Shown here piece by piece: positions 43,411-51,864 of a stretch of DNA of 64,000 bases. The stretch comes from Dehalococcoidia bacterium (GTDB lineage Bacteria > Chloroflexota > Dehalococcoidia > Lucifugimonadales > UBA3495). A program made the translations under genes and the position numbers. The stretch lies in assembly GCA_022827095.1 (NCBI GenBank), contig JAJDTP010000021.1, positions 194,771 to 258,770 on the forward strand, read 5' to 3'. Below the pieces are notes generated by a model, which worked only from the letters and a program-made list of their open reading frames with translations, did no database searches and had not been told where the DNA came from. Numbering within the stretch: position 1 is the stretch's first letter; each line of letters begins with the position of its first letter.

Positions 43411-43740
43411 ATGCCCGAACCTATCGAAGTGAACGGAGAGAACTGGCAAAGCAACGTGATGGACTCGGATCTGCCGGTGATGGTGGACTTCTGGGCGGAA
43501 TGGTGCGGGCCCTGCAAGATGATCGCTCCGGCCGTGCATGACCTGGCGCTGGAGTACGAAGGGAAGCTGAACGTGGCCAAGCTGGACGTGGACAACGCGC
43601 CGGAAATCGCGGCGCAATACGGCATCCGCAGCATCCCGGCGTTGATTTTCTTCAAGAACGGACAGCCGATCGACCAGGTCGTGGGCGCGCAGCCCAAGCC
43701 GGCCCTGAAGCGGAAGATCGACGCGGTGCTGGAGAGCTAA
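43411..43740 (+). CDS. trxA: thioredoxin
   Basis: 109 aa, full thioredoxin fold with the active site WCGPC (about residues 32-36) in MVDFWAEWCGPCKMIAP, the cis-Pro segment GIRSIPALIFFKNG and the final helix. It reduces protein disulfides in the cytoplasm. GGAGG precedes the ATG at 43411. The tRNA-Sec gene begins 12 bases after its stop, so the two may share a transcript. The FTR-like selenoprotein 4.1 kb away is a plausible electron donor for this thioredoxin. Confidence 0.95.
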   Translation: MPEPIEVNGENWQSNVMDSDLPVMVDFWAEWCGPCKMIAPAVHDLALEYEGKLNVAKLDVDNAPEIAAQYGIRSIPALIFFKNGQPIDQVVGAQPKPALKRKIDAVLES

Positions 43741-43752
43741 GCGCCGATTCGC

Positions 43753-43849
43753 GGGAGTGGATGGGGCCCGGTGGCTCTTGCGGACTTCAAATCCGTTATG
43801 CCTCGTGACGAGCGGGGTAGGTGGGTTCGACTCCCTCGCACTCCCGCCA
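43753..43849 (+). tRNA. selC: tRNA-Sec (anticodon UCA)
   Basis: 97 bases, as expected for the longest bacterial tRNA. Acceptor GGGAGTG pairs with CACTCCC, followed by encoded GCCA (discriminator G). The D arm has the diagnostic six-pair stem GGGGCC/GGCTCT with a four-base loop. The anticodon stem is GCGGA/TCCGT with loop CTTCAAA (TCA at 43787-43789), and there is a long variable arm. The T loop TTCGACT is preceded by GTGGG. Eighth acceptor pair G-G and one T-T in the T stem look imperfect, so the exact arm boundaries are uncertain, but length, D arm and anticodon identify it. It inserts selenocysteine at UGA. Confidence 0.9.
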
Positions 43850-43899
43850 GTGCGGATTTGCGGTCCTGATTTCCACCAGGCTGCTACGAACTGAAAGCA

Positions 43900-43935
43900 A
43901 ACGGCTTCGAGGTGAGTACCCCGGAGCCGTTTTTT
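43900..43935 (+). terminator. Rho-independent terminator after selC
   Basis: AACGGCT (43900-43906) pairs with AGCCGTT (43925-43931), with an inner GGT/ACC, and is followed by TTTT. It ends the trxA-selC transcript 51 bases after the tRNA. Confidence 0.75.
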
Positions 43936-43937
43936 CG

Positions 43938-44624
43938 TCAGACGGTCTGTTCGGGCGGATCTGGGTCATCGGGCTCGGCGGGCGGTTCGGCCATTTCCCG
44001 CTGGAGTTGTTCGCTCCAATTTTGCATCCAGTGTCGGAATTCATCGAGGGCGGGTGGCGCGATATAGATCACCTCGATGTCGGTCGGGAACTGGACCTGG
44101 TGCCTTTCGTTGATGAGCAGCAGGCCGGTTTCGTCTTCGCTCAGCGTGTTGTCGATGGCGTCGGCGACGAAATCGTAGCGGCGGCGATTGGCGTCACCGA
44201 ACCATTCCTGGAGCCGACCCGCTACGGCAGGGCTCATCAGGGGCTGCATCAAGCAACGCTGGAGGTCCAGATTTTCGGCCAGAATCTCCATGGATTCGGT
44301 GGCTTCCAGGACGGCCCCAGATTCGATGAGATCGGCGGTTAGTTTGTGGCTGCTCTGGGCAGTGGCTTCCAGATAGCCGAGGCCGGCATCTCCGCCCTCC
44401 GGCAGGTTCTCGTGGTAGACATGCGTGACGCTACCCAATGCGTTCTGAACGGCCCGGACCTGAACATCCACCTGGTCCCAATAGCGGGCAAGGATTTCGG
44501 CGCCTTCGGGCGGCATGGACTCCGCGGGAACGGCCAAGTTGACCAGCGGGGCCAACAGCAGCTTGCGTTTGCCCTGGTAATTTGCGGTCGCGGGACGGGT
44601 AATTCTGCCGAGTTCTTCCGCCAT
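43938..44624 (-). CDS. conserved-looking protein of unknown function, 228 aa
   Basis: Family not recognised. The ATG at 44624 has CGGAG eight bases upstream and is preferred over 44810. No membrane segment or signal peptide. The composition is that of a soluble helical protein, with a middle part about YWDQVDVQVRAVQNALG and GYLEATAQSSHKLTADLIESGAV, and an acidic, Pro-rich C-terminus (AEPPAEPDDPDPPEQTV). It is divergent from the lut operon and convergent with the selC transcript. Confidence 0.7.
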   Translation of the reverse strand: MAEELGRITRPATANYQGKRKLLLAPLVNLAVPAESMPPEGAEILARYWDQVDVQVRAVQNALGSVTHVYHENLPEGGDAGLGYLEATAQSSHKLTADLIESGAVLEATESMEILAENLDLQRCLMQPLMSPAVAGRLQEWFGDANRRRYDFVADAIDNTLSEDETGLLLINERHQVQFPTDIEVIYIAPPALDEFRHWMQNWSEQLQREMAEPPAEPDDPDPPEQTV

Positions 44625-44763
44625 AATTGCGCTCCGGTCCAAGAAGATGATGGCCCCACTATGATACCCAGCGACCGGGCTCAGACCAAGACCGCGCTCA
44701 TGCTCGCCTTGTCCGATGGGTGGCACTCTGCTAACCTTGCGGCGCCGCGAACGAGGATTTGAT

Positions 44764-45516
44764 TTGAGCCAGCCGCAGCCCATTCGGGCGTCCCTTTTCG
44801 TCACATGCATCGTTGACCAGCTTTATCCTGAAGTTGGGGTCAGCGTGGTGCGGGTGCTGAGGAAGGCCGGCGTCGATGTCGACTTCCCGGAAGGCCAGAC
44901 CTGCTGCGGTCAGCCGCTGTACAACTCCGGTTTCACGGTAGAGGCGCGGAGACTGGCGGAGCGCACGCTAGATATCCTGGACGACCGGGGGTACGTGGTC
45001 GTGCCGTCGGGCTCCTGCGGCGCGATGATGCGAGTGTTTTACTTGGACCTGTTCGCGGACGACCCGGAAATGCTGGCTCGTGCGAATGATCTGAGCCATC
45101 GTATCTACGAATTCACGGAGTTTCTATCGGACGTGGTCGGCTATGAGCCCCGGACGGTGGGGGCAGCCAATGGCGGTACGACAGTGGCGTATCACCCGTC
45201 GTGCCACCTGTTGCGCGAGATGGAGGTCAAAGAGGCTCCGCAGGGGTTGCTGGACGCCGCGCCGGGCGTCGAGCGCGTTGAATTGCCGGATGCGGAGCAG
45301 TGCTGCGGGTTCGGCGGGACGTTTGCCGTGAAATATCCGCACATCTCGGAGGAGATGCTGGCCGACAAGGTGGCCGCGGCCACGGCCAGCGGGGCGGACA
45401 CGCTTACGGCATGTGACATGGGCTGCCTGATGCACATCGGCGGGGCCGTGAGCCGACAGGGATTGCCGCTCCGCGTGCGGCATATCGCGCAGGTCCTGGA
45501 CAGCGGGGCTGGTTAG
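44764..45516 (+). CDS. lutA: lactate utilisation protein A (CCG-domain)
   Basis: 250 aa with two CCG domains: CIVDQLYPEVGVSVVRVL and TCCGQPLYNSG, then HPSCHLLREMEV and QCCGFGGTFAVKYP. These bind 4Fe-4S clusters or related centres. LutABC together oxidise L-lactate to pyruvate, passing electrons to a quinone or other carrier. The start is uncertain: TTG 44764 with GAGG in front fits the conserved N-terminus better than ATG 44716. Two bases separate it from lutB. Confidence 0.88.
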   Translation: MSQPQPIRASLFVTCIVDQLYPEVGVSVVRVLRKAGVDVDFPEGQTCCGQPLYNSGFTVEARRLAERTLDILDDRGYVVVPSGSCGAMMRVFYLDLFADDPEMLARANDLSHRIYEFTEFLSDVVGYEPRTVGAANGGTTVAYHPSCHLLREMEVKEAPQGLLDAAPGVERVELPDAEQCCGFGGTFAVKYPHISEEMLADKVAAATASGADTLTACDMGCLMHIGGAVSRQGLPLRVRHIAQVLDSGAG

Positions 45517-45518
45517 TC

Positions 45519-46979
45519 ATGGCGGAAGTGGTTACGCGCCAGTTTGTGCCCGCCTCTCAGGCGGCGGTGAAGGATGCCCAACTGCGCCAAGCGTTGCGCC
45601 GGGCGGGCACGGGTTTTGACGGGACGCGGCGGGAGGCTATCGAAGAGGTCACCCCCGGGGTGTGGGAGCAGTGGCGAGTGCAGGCGCGTCGGATCAAGGA
45701 ACACACCATCGGGCACCTGGACTACTACCTGGAGATGCTGGAGCGGAACGTGACCGCGGCCGGCGGGCGAGTGCATTTTGCCGTTGACGCCGAGCAGGCC
45801 AATGCCATCGTGTCCGAGATCGCGCGCGCGAACGGCGTGTGGACGGTCACGAAGAGCAAGTCGATGGTGTCCGAGGAACTTGGCCTCAACCACGTGCTGG
45901 AGGCGCAGGGAATCGACGTGTTCGAAACCGACCTGGGTGAGTACATCATCCAGTTGGCCGACGAGACGCCTTCCCACCTGGTGGCGCCGGCGCTGCACAA
46001 GACCCGGGGGCAGGTGGCCCAACTGTTTGCGGATCAACTGGGCGTGCCGTATTCGGATGACATCGAGGAGATGGCGCGGATAGCCCGGGTGGTGCTGCGC
46101 CAGAAATTCCTGGACGCCGACATGGGCATCAGCGGGGCAAATTTCCTGGTGGCCGAAACCGGCTCGCTGGTGATCATCACCAACGAGGGCAACGGCCGGT
46201 TGTGCACCTCCGCGCCGCGGGTCCACGTGGGCCTGGCCGGCATGGAGAAAGTGATCCCGTCGTTGCAGGACCTGGCGGTGTTCCTGAGGCTGCTGCCCCG
46301 TTCGGCGACGGGACAGCGCATCACGTCTTACATGAGCATGGTCACCGGGCCGCGTCGTTCCGAGGACGAGGATGGGCCGGAGGAATTTCACCTGGTGATC
46401 GTGGACAACGGACGCAGCCGCCTGTTGGCCGATCCCGCGCTGCGGGAGTCGCTTTACTGCATCCGATGTGGAGCGTGCTTGAACGTCTGCCCGGTTTACC
46501 AGCGGGTGGGCGGCCACGCCTATGGGTGGGTGTATCCCGGGCCGATCGGGTCGATAGTGACGCCGGGGCTGGTGGGAGTGGGACAGGCCAAGGACCTGCC
46601 AAACGCTTCGACGCTATGCGGGGCGTGCCGGGACGCCTGCCCGGTTCAAATCAACATTCCCAGAATGCTGCTGCACCTGCGACACAACATCGCGGAGGGG
46701 CCGGAACAATACGAGGGAACAGGCTCCGATACGGAGAGCCTCCTGGCGCGAGGATTCGCCTCCGTTATGTCCAGTCCCCGGCTGTTGAACATTGGACGCA
46801 GGATTGGCCGACGATTGCTTGCGCCCATAGCGAAAGGCGGCGTGCTGGGCCCCACGCGCATCCCGTTGGTGTCCCGTTGGACGCGGGCGCGGGATCTGCC
46901 CATTCCCGCACCTCGATCATTCTCCGAAGTCTGGCGGGATGAGCTGGCGGGCCAGCAGTCGAACCGCTCCGGGGACTAA
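45519..46979 (+). CDS. lutB: lactate utilisation protein B
   Basis: 486 aa: an N-terminal LUD domain (about 60-300, with VTKSKSMVSEELGLN and GANFLVAETGSLVIITNEGNGR), then two 4Fe-4S motifs (CIRCGACLNVCPVYQ, about 312-326, and CGACRDACPVQIN, about 367-379) and a LutB-type C-terminus. It is the iron-sulfur core of the lactate-oxidising complex. It is tightly spaced between lutA and lutC. Confidence 0.93.
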   Translation: MAEVVTRQFVPASQAAVKDAQLRQALRRAGTGFDGTRREAIEEVTPGVWEQWRVQARRIKEHTIGHLDYYLEMLERNVTAAGGRVHFAVDAEQANAIVSEIARANGVWTVTKSKSMVSEELGLNHVLEAQGIDVFETDLGEYIIQLADETPSHLVAPALHKTRGQVAQLFADQLGVPYSDDIEEMARIARVVLRQKFLDADMGISGANFLVAETGSLVIITNEGNGRLCTSAPRVHVGLAGMEKVIPSLQDLAVFLRLLPRSATGQRITSYMSMVTGPRRSEDEDGPEEFHLVIVDNGRSRLLADPALRESLYCIRCGACLNVCPVYQRVGGHAYGWVYPGPIGSIVTPGLVGVGQAKDLPNASTLCGACRDACPVQINIPRMLLHLRHNIAEGPEQYEGTGSDTESLLARGFASVMSSPRLLNIGRRIGRRLLAPIAKGGVLGPTRIPLVSRWTRARDLPIPAPRSFSEVWRDELAGQQSNRSGD

Positions 46980-46982
46980 TGC

Positions 46983-47765
46983 ATGGGTATCCCGTTCAAT
47001 CGTGTCAGCGGGTCGCAGAGCGGCTCATTGGGTATCCCATCACAACAATTCCGGGAAACGGTGCGCGCGGCACTGGGCAGGGAAAGCGGTGCGCCCGCCG
47101 AGCCATATGAGGTGCTGACACAGGAGTTGCCTGAGATCGAGGCTCAGGCACAGGCGGCGCGAGATCGTATCGCCCGGGAAAGACCCGAGTTACTGGATCA
47201 ATTGGCGGCGACCGCAGGGCTCCGGGGATGGAACGTGCAGCGATGCGAAGGGGCGGAGGAAGGGTTGGATTATGTCGCATGGCTCGTGCGGAGTCTGGGG
47301 GCGACGTCGGTGGCAAGATCGGAGCAGCCGGTGTTCGACACCGCGCCGGTGGACGCTGCCGTCGCGGGCGCCGGCGGACTTTGCTGGCCCGCCGTGTACG
47401 ATGGCCCCGCCAGCCGGACCGAAGTGCGGCAACGGCTGGCGGAATCGGGCATGGGGATCACCGGAGCCGACTACGCCATCGCCGAAACTGGCTCGGTAGT
47501 CGTGCTGCCCAGGCGGGGCCTGAGCCGCCTGGTGTCGGTGGTTCCGCCGGTGCACGTGGCCATCGTCAGGCCTTCGGACGTGGTTGGCACGCTGGACGAT
47601 CTGTTCGCGCTGCGGCGGCTGGAGTACGCAAGGGACGGCGGTGAGATGGGCAGCTACCTGAACTTCATCACCGGCCCCAGCCGGACCGCGGACATTGAAC
47701 AGACGATAGTGGTGGGCGTGCACGGGCCGCGTGAGGTCCACATGGTGCTGCTGAACAAGGAGTAG
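46983..47765 (+). CDS. lutC: lactate utilisation protein C
   Basis: 260 aa LUD-domain protein: GITGADYAIAETGSVVVL and PPVHVAIVRPSDVVGTLDDL, ending HGPREVHMVLLNKE. Third subunit of the LutABC lactate dehydrogenase system. It starts three bases after the lutB stop, with a weak ribosome site, which suggests coupled translation. The operon continues after four bases with an MNT-like gene. Confidence 0.9.
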   Translation: MGIPFNRVSGSQSGSLGIPSQQFRETVRAALGRESGAPAEPYEVLTQELPEIEAQAQAARDRIARERPELLDQLAATAGLRGWNVQRCEGAEEGLDYVAWLVRSLGATSVARSEQPVFDTAPVDAAVAGAGGLCWPAVYDGPASRTEVRQRLAESGMGITGADYAIAETGSVVVLPRRGLSRLVSVVPPVHVAIVRPSDVVGTLDDLFALRRLEYARDGGEMGSYLNFITGPSRTADIEQTIVVGVHGPREVHMVLLNKE

Positions 47766-47769
47766 GCCA

Positions 47770-48111
47770 ATGCCGATGCGAGTAGGATTCATCCAGTTCC
47801 GGCGCCAAATGATGGAACAGCAGCTTTCCGAGATCATGGACGTGCTGCCCACGCTGGGGATCGAGAAGGCGATTTTGACCGGCGATATGGTCAGCGGCGA
47901 CTACTCGCCGGCGAGCACCATCGACCTGGTGTTTGTCCATGACACCGACCGACCGTTCGGGCGGCGCGCGGATTTCTTCTCCTACCACATCGGTTCGCAG
48001 GTCGGCATGACGGCTCAGGTCTACACGCCGGCGGAATTCGCAGAGCTGCAAGACAGGTTGCCGGCGCTGTACCAGGCCTGCAAGCAAGGAAGGGTGATTT
48101 TTGATGCCTGA
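47770..48111 (+). CDS. MNT-type nucleotidyltransferase, degenerate
   Basis: 113 aa, minimal nucleotidyltransferase pattern [20 protein letters not shown] (about residues 38-57). In active members this reads GS-x-ARG-x(n)-SDIDL. Here the Ser is Asp and the first catalytic Asp is Thr, so activity is doubtful. Such proteins pair with HEPN proteins as antitoxin (MNT) and toxin (HEPN). AGGAG precedes the ATG. It overlaps the HEPN gene by eight bases. Confidence 0.7.
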   Translation: MPMRVGFIQFRRQMMEQQLSEIMDVLPTLGIEKAILTGDMVSGDYSPASTIDLVFVHDTDRPFGRRADFFSYHIGSQVGMTAQVYTPAEFAELQDRLPALYQACKQGRVIFDA

Positions 48112-48505
48112 TTTCGTGGCGGAAGGCGCTCGCTGGTTTCGACAGGCGGAGCAGGACCTTGAGGACGCGGGTTTCAACCGGGGAGGCGGGCGTTACAACG
48201 TTGCCTGCTTCCTGAGCCAGCAGGCCGCAGAGAAAGCGGTGAAGGCTTACCTGTACCGGCGGGGCGCGGAGGACGTGTGGGGAAATTCTCTGATCGACCT
48301 GTGCGAAGACGCCAAGATCTTCGAGATGTTCTTCGACACGATCAAGGCGGACGCCCGGCAGCTGGACAAGTATTACGACATCACCAGGTACCCGGAATAC
48401 CTTCCCAGCGGGATACCGTCAGAGGCGTTCGATGACGTGGACGCCGAACGGGCGATGGAGCTGGCCGGTATCGTGCTGCAATTCGTGTCCTCGCGCGTTA
48501 ACTGA
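48104..48505 (+). CDS. HEPN-domain protein, partner of MNT
   Basis: 133 aa. N-terminal HEPN pattern: [15 protein letters not shown], then [20 protein letters not shown]. The position where most HEPN proteins have GHSL, with a catalytic or conserved His, reads GNSL here. This suggests a changed or lost RNase site. The ATG at 48104 has AGGAAGGG upstream. Together with the MNT gene it forms a toxin-antitoxin-type pair placed directly behind lutABC. Confidence 0.75.
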   Translation: MPDFVAEGARWFRQAEQDLEDAGFNRGGGRYNVACFLSQQAAEKAVKAYLYRRGAEDVWGNSLIDLCEDAKIFEMFFDTIKADARQLDKYYDITRYPEYLPSGIPSEAFDDVDAERAMELAGIVLQFVSSRVN

Positions 48506-48547
48506 TCCGACCGCTGATAATCGGGCGGCGCGCTGTAGCGGCGCATC

Positions 48548-48994
48548 CTAGCGTCCGAAGATCTCCGCGAGGCGCTGCTGCCGGAAGGCGAAAATTCGCC
48601 TGAGGTCGCGGCGAACCAACAGGCGGTCGGCCAACCACCCGCCGAGCATCGCGTATTGCACGTGATCGCCAACAAGAGTGCCGCCTTCTTGGGACGTGAA
48701 GGTGTGCTCGTGGATCCAGGTTCGATACGGCCCGCGGACTTGCTCGTCGACGAAACGGTGGGGCGGGTCCCACACCGTGATGCGGCTGCGCCATTTCAAG
48801 CTCAGGCCGTGCAGACGCAGGCGGTAGTCGATTTCCGCGCCCGAGCGCATGGTGATCGGAGCCGGAGTGACGACCTCAAAGCGCAGCCAGGGCGGGGTCA
48901 ATCGTTCCAGGTTAAAGGCGTCGGCGTAGAAATCGAACACGTCCTCGGGTTGTCGAGGCAGCCAATGCTCCATAGCCAAGATAAACGCCGACAT
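48548..48994 (-). CDS. SRPBCC-family ligand-binding protein
   Basis: 148 aa, START/Bet v1-like fold. Features include the opening strand FILAMEHWLPRQPEDVFDFYADAFNLERLTPP and the end segment GGTLVGDHVQYAMLGGWLADRLLV. Members bind or cyclise hydrophobic ligands; the ligand is unknown. Its ATG overlaps the glycerate kinase stop by one base (TGATG), so the two are probably translated together. Confidence 0.8.
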   Translation of the reverse strand: MSAFILAMEHWLPRQPEDVFDFYADAFNLERLTPPWLRFEVVTPAPITMRSGAEIDYRLRLHGLSLKWRSRITVWDPPHRFVDEQVRGPYRTWIHEHTFTSQEGGTLVGDHVQYAMLGGWLADRLLVRRDLRRIFAFRQQRLAEIFGR

Positions 48995-50139
48995 CAGCGA
49001 CCGCGCCCCAGCCCGTAGAGCCGGATTGCGCGCTCGGCGGCCCGTTCCAGTAGCTCCGCGCCGCGCTGAAGGCTGGATTCGAGGTCGGCGGGTTCTTCCG
49101 CGATGGGCAGGATGGCGTCGATTCCGTGGTCGTACAGGGTCTCGTAACCCGGTCCCAGGCTGCCGGCCATGAGCAAGGCGGGGACGCCAAACCGACGGGC
49201 GCGACGGGCAATACCCACCGGGGCCTTGTCGAACGCTGTGGAGCGATCAGCCCGCCCCTCGCCGGTGATAACGAAGTCGGCTCCCGGGGCGTGGCGGTCG
49301 AAGTCGAGAACGTCGCAGACCATGTCGATGCCCGAGCGCAATTCGGCGCCGGCGAAGGCGATCAGGCCCGCGCCCAAGCCGCCGGCCGCGCCGGAACCGG
49401 GGGTGTGCAGCACGTCGATGCCGAGGTCAGATTGGACCACGCGCGCATAATTCGCCAAACAGCCGTCCAAATCGGACACCATTTCGGGGGTGGCTCCCTT
49501 CTGCGGCCCGAAGATCGCGGACGCGCCGGTTTCGCCGCACAACGGGTTGGTCACGTCGGTGGCGCCGATGATGTTGGTTTCGGACAACGCGGGGTGCAAC
49601 GCGGTAGCATCTACATGAACCAGGTTCGCTAACCTGGCCCCGCCGGGTAGTAACTGATCGCCGTTGGCGTCCAGGAACCGAGCGCCCAGTGCGGACGCCA
49701 TGCCCGTCCCGCCGTCGTTGGTTGCGCTGCCCCCCAAGCCGACGATGATGCGCCGGTAGCCGTCGTCCAGCGCGGCGCGGATCAGTTCTCCCGTACCGTA
49801 GGTGGTAGCGTGGCGCGGGTCGCGCCGGTCGTCGGGGATCAGGGCCAGTCCTGAAGCGAGGGCCATCTCGATGACAGCGGTTACGCCGTCGCCCATCACG
49901 CCCCAACGGGCGGGCAGCGGCTCGCCGAGGGGGCCGGTCACCGTGGCCTCACGATAGCTGCCGCCGGTGGTATCTATGAGCGCGGCCAGGGTCCCATCCC
50001 CGCCGTCGGCAACGGGGATCAGGATGGTCTCGGCATCCGGCGAGGCACTCAGGATGCCGCGCTGGATGGCCAACGCGGCTTCGCGGGCGCCGATGCTGTG
50101 CTTGAATGCCTGGGGAGAGATGACTATTCGTAGCGCCAT
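48994..50139 (-). CDS. glycerate kinase (GlxK/GarK type)
   Basis: 381 aa. Conserved parts: PVADGGDGTLAAL (about 42-54), GLGGSATNDGGTGMASALG (about 133-151), TNPLCGETGASAIFGPQKGA and VITGEGRADRSTAFDKAPVGIARR. It phosphorylates D-glycerate to 2- or 3-phosphoglycerate with ATP, joining glyoxylate or serine breakdown to glycolysis. The usual GEGRxDxQT reads GEGRADRST here. No clear ribosome site; the start matches the family N-terminus (RIVISPQAFKHS). Confidence 0.92.
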   Translation of the reverse strand: MALRIVISPQAFKHSIGAREAALAIQRGILSASPDAETILIPVADGGDGTLAALIDTTGGSYREATVTGPLGEPLPARWGVMGDGVTAVIEMALASGLALIPDDRRDPRHATTYGTGELIRAALDDGYRRIIVGLGGSATNDGGTGMASALGARFLDANGDQLLPGGARLANLVHVDATALHPALSETNIIGATDVTNPLCGETGASAIFGPQKGATPEMVSDLDGCLANYARVVQSDLGIDVLHTPGSGAAGGLGAGLIAFAGAELRSGIDMVCDVLDFDRHAPGADFVITGEGRADRSTAFDKAPVGIARRARRFGVPALLMAGSLGPGYETLYDHGIDAILPIAEEPADLESSLQRGAELLERAAERAIRLYGLGRGR

Positions 50140-50166
50140 TCTTGGATTATCTCACGGGTACGCAAT

Positions 50167-50326
50167 TTGTCATCGCGAGGAGCGTAGCGGTAAGTGTTCG
50201 GAATCCAGGAGGTTGTCATTGCGAGGCGCTTGTGCCGTGGCAATCTCGACGCCGTAGCAGCATTGTGTGCCCCGAAAGACTCCTCTACTACACCAACGAG
50301 ATTGCCGCGCTCCACGCGCAATGACG
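50167..50326. repeat. cluster of GTCATTGCGAG-type repeats
   Basis: Three arms of the family are found here: TTGTCATCGCGAGGAGCGTA (from about 50167), GTTGTCATTGCGAGGCGC (from 50214, ending GGCAATCTCG) and, in the other orientation, GAGATTGCCGCGCTCCACGC with GCAATGACG (50298-50326). The 306-base gap 50140-50445 has no gene. Apart from these it shows no clear promoter. Confidence 0.65.
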
Positions 50327-50445
50327 CTTTGCTAGCAACTCTGAACACTTGATCTCCTGGGCCCGAATAGGCAGGGATGGCAGGTTATGTTACCATTCGC
50401 GCGCGGTCGCCGAGGGTGGCCTGAGATTGCCCCGGAGGGCGTGGG

Positions 50446-51777
50446 ATGCCGACGAAACAAGAGCTGAAGGACCGGGCATTCGCCGAGATTGATTCCCGCG
50501 CCGAGGAATTGATCAATCTGTCCAAGCAGATCCTGGCCAACCCCGAGCCGGGGTTCCGGGAATTCAAGACCGCCGCGCTGGTTGGCGAGCAGTTCGCGTC
50601 CATGGGCGTGCCCTTCCGGTCCGGCCTGGGCATGACGGGCTTGCGAGGGGAGATCATCGGAGGCAGCGAGGGGCCGAGCATGGCGATCATGGGCGAGCTG
50701 GACAGCCTGATCGTCAACGAGCACCCGCACGCGGACGGGGACACGGGCGCGGCCCATGCCTGCGGGCACCACTGCCAGATCGCCATGATGCTGGGCGTCA
50801 CCAGGGCCCTGATGCGGGATGACGTTCTGCCCCACCTGAGCGGGCGCATACTGTCCATGGCGGTGCCGGCCGAGGAATACATCGAGATCGAATACCGGGA
50901 CCAGTTGCGCCGGGACGGCAAGATCGAATTCCTGGGCGGCAAACCGGAGTTCATCAAGCTGGGTGAGTTCGACGACGTGCACCTGGCCATGATGATGCAC
51001 ACTACCAGCGCGCCCAGCGAGAAGCAGTTGTGCCTCACGGGCACCAACAACGGCACCGTTGCCAAGAGGATACAGTTCGTGGGCAAGGGAGCCCACGCCG
51101 GCGGTTCGCCGCACCTGGGGATCAACGCGCTGAACGCGGCGACGCTGGCGATGTCAGCGATCCACTTCAACCGCGAGACCTTCCTGGACACGGACACGGT
51201 TCGCGTGCACCCCATCATCACCAAGGGGGGCGAGGCAGTAAGCGCGGTGCCGGCGGACGTGCGGATGGAGACCTTCGTCAGGGGGAAGACCCTGGACGCC
51301 ATCATGGACGCCAATCGCAAGGTCGACCGGGCCCTGCGGGCGGGGGCCATGGCGATGGGGGCGACGGTGAACATCCAGACCATCCCCGGGTATTTCCCGA
51401 TGCTCCAGGACGACCGTATGCAGGTGATATTCCGCGCCAACGCCGAAAAGCTGGTGGGCGCCGAGAATATTGGCCGAACGGAACACCGGACCGGCAGCAC
51501 CGACATGGGCGACGTGAGCGCCATTATGCCCGTGCTGCATCCCTACGTGGGCGGCGCCACTGGGATCGGCCACGGCGCGGACTACGTGATCCAGGACTAC
51601 CAAATGGCCGTGGTGACCGGAGCGAAAGCCATGGCGTCTACGGTCATTGACCTGATGGCCGACGGGGCGAAGGAAGCCAACCGGGTGGTCGCAAACCACC
51701 GGCCCGACATGACATCACGGGAGTACCTGAAATTCATGCGGGGACTGGCGGCCGAGGAAACCTACACGGAGAAATAA
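50446..51777 (+). CDS. M20-family amidohydrolase, first of a tandem pair
   Basis: 443 aa. Family marks: HACGHHCQIAMMLG (metal-binding His, about 101-114), PAEEYIEIEYRDQL with the metal-binding Glu, GKGAHAGGSPHLGINALNA, and TGSTDMGDVSAIMPVLHPYVGG. This branch (M20D-like) includes N-acyl amino acid and aminobenzoyl-glutamate hydrolases; substrate unknown. GGAGGGCGTGGG stands before the ATG. A close paralogue follows after 87 bases. Confidence 0.88.
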   Translation: MPTKQELKDRAFAEIDSRAEELINLSKQILANPEPGFREFKTAALVGEQFASMGVPFRSGLGMTGLRGEIIGGSEGPSMAIMGELDSLIVNEHPHADGDTGAAHACGHHCQIAMMLGVTRALMRDDVLPHLSGRILSMAVPAEEYIEIEYRDQLRRDGKIEFLGGKPEFIKLGEFDDVHLAMMMHTTSAPSEKQLCLTGTNNGTVAKRIQFVGKGAHAGGSPHLGINALNAATLAMSAIHFNRETFLDTDTVRVHPIITKGGEAVSAVPADVRMETFVRGKTLDAIMDANRKVDRALRAGAMAMGATVNIQTIPGYFPMLQDDRMQVIFRANAEKLVGAENIGRTEHRTGSTDMGDVSAIMPVLHPYVGGATGIGHGADYVIQDYQMAVVTGAKAMASTVIDLMADGAKEANRVVANHRPDMTSREYLKFMRGLAAEETYTEK

Positions 51778-51864
51778 CCGCCGCGGCCCGTTCAGCGGGA
51801 CCCGCCTCCGGTACAACCTGAACCCAATACCCGAACCTCCCCTCCCGCATACGGAACGGACTGC

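Noticed and set aside
45513-46517. 334-codon minus-strand frame opposite lutB
   Set aside because: Shadow frame. LutB motifs with two 4Fe-4S sites are on the plus strand.
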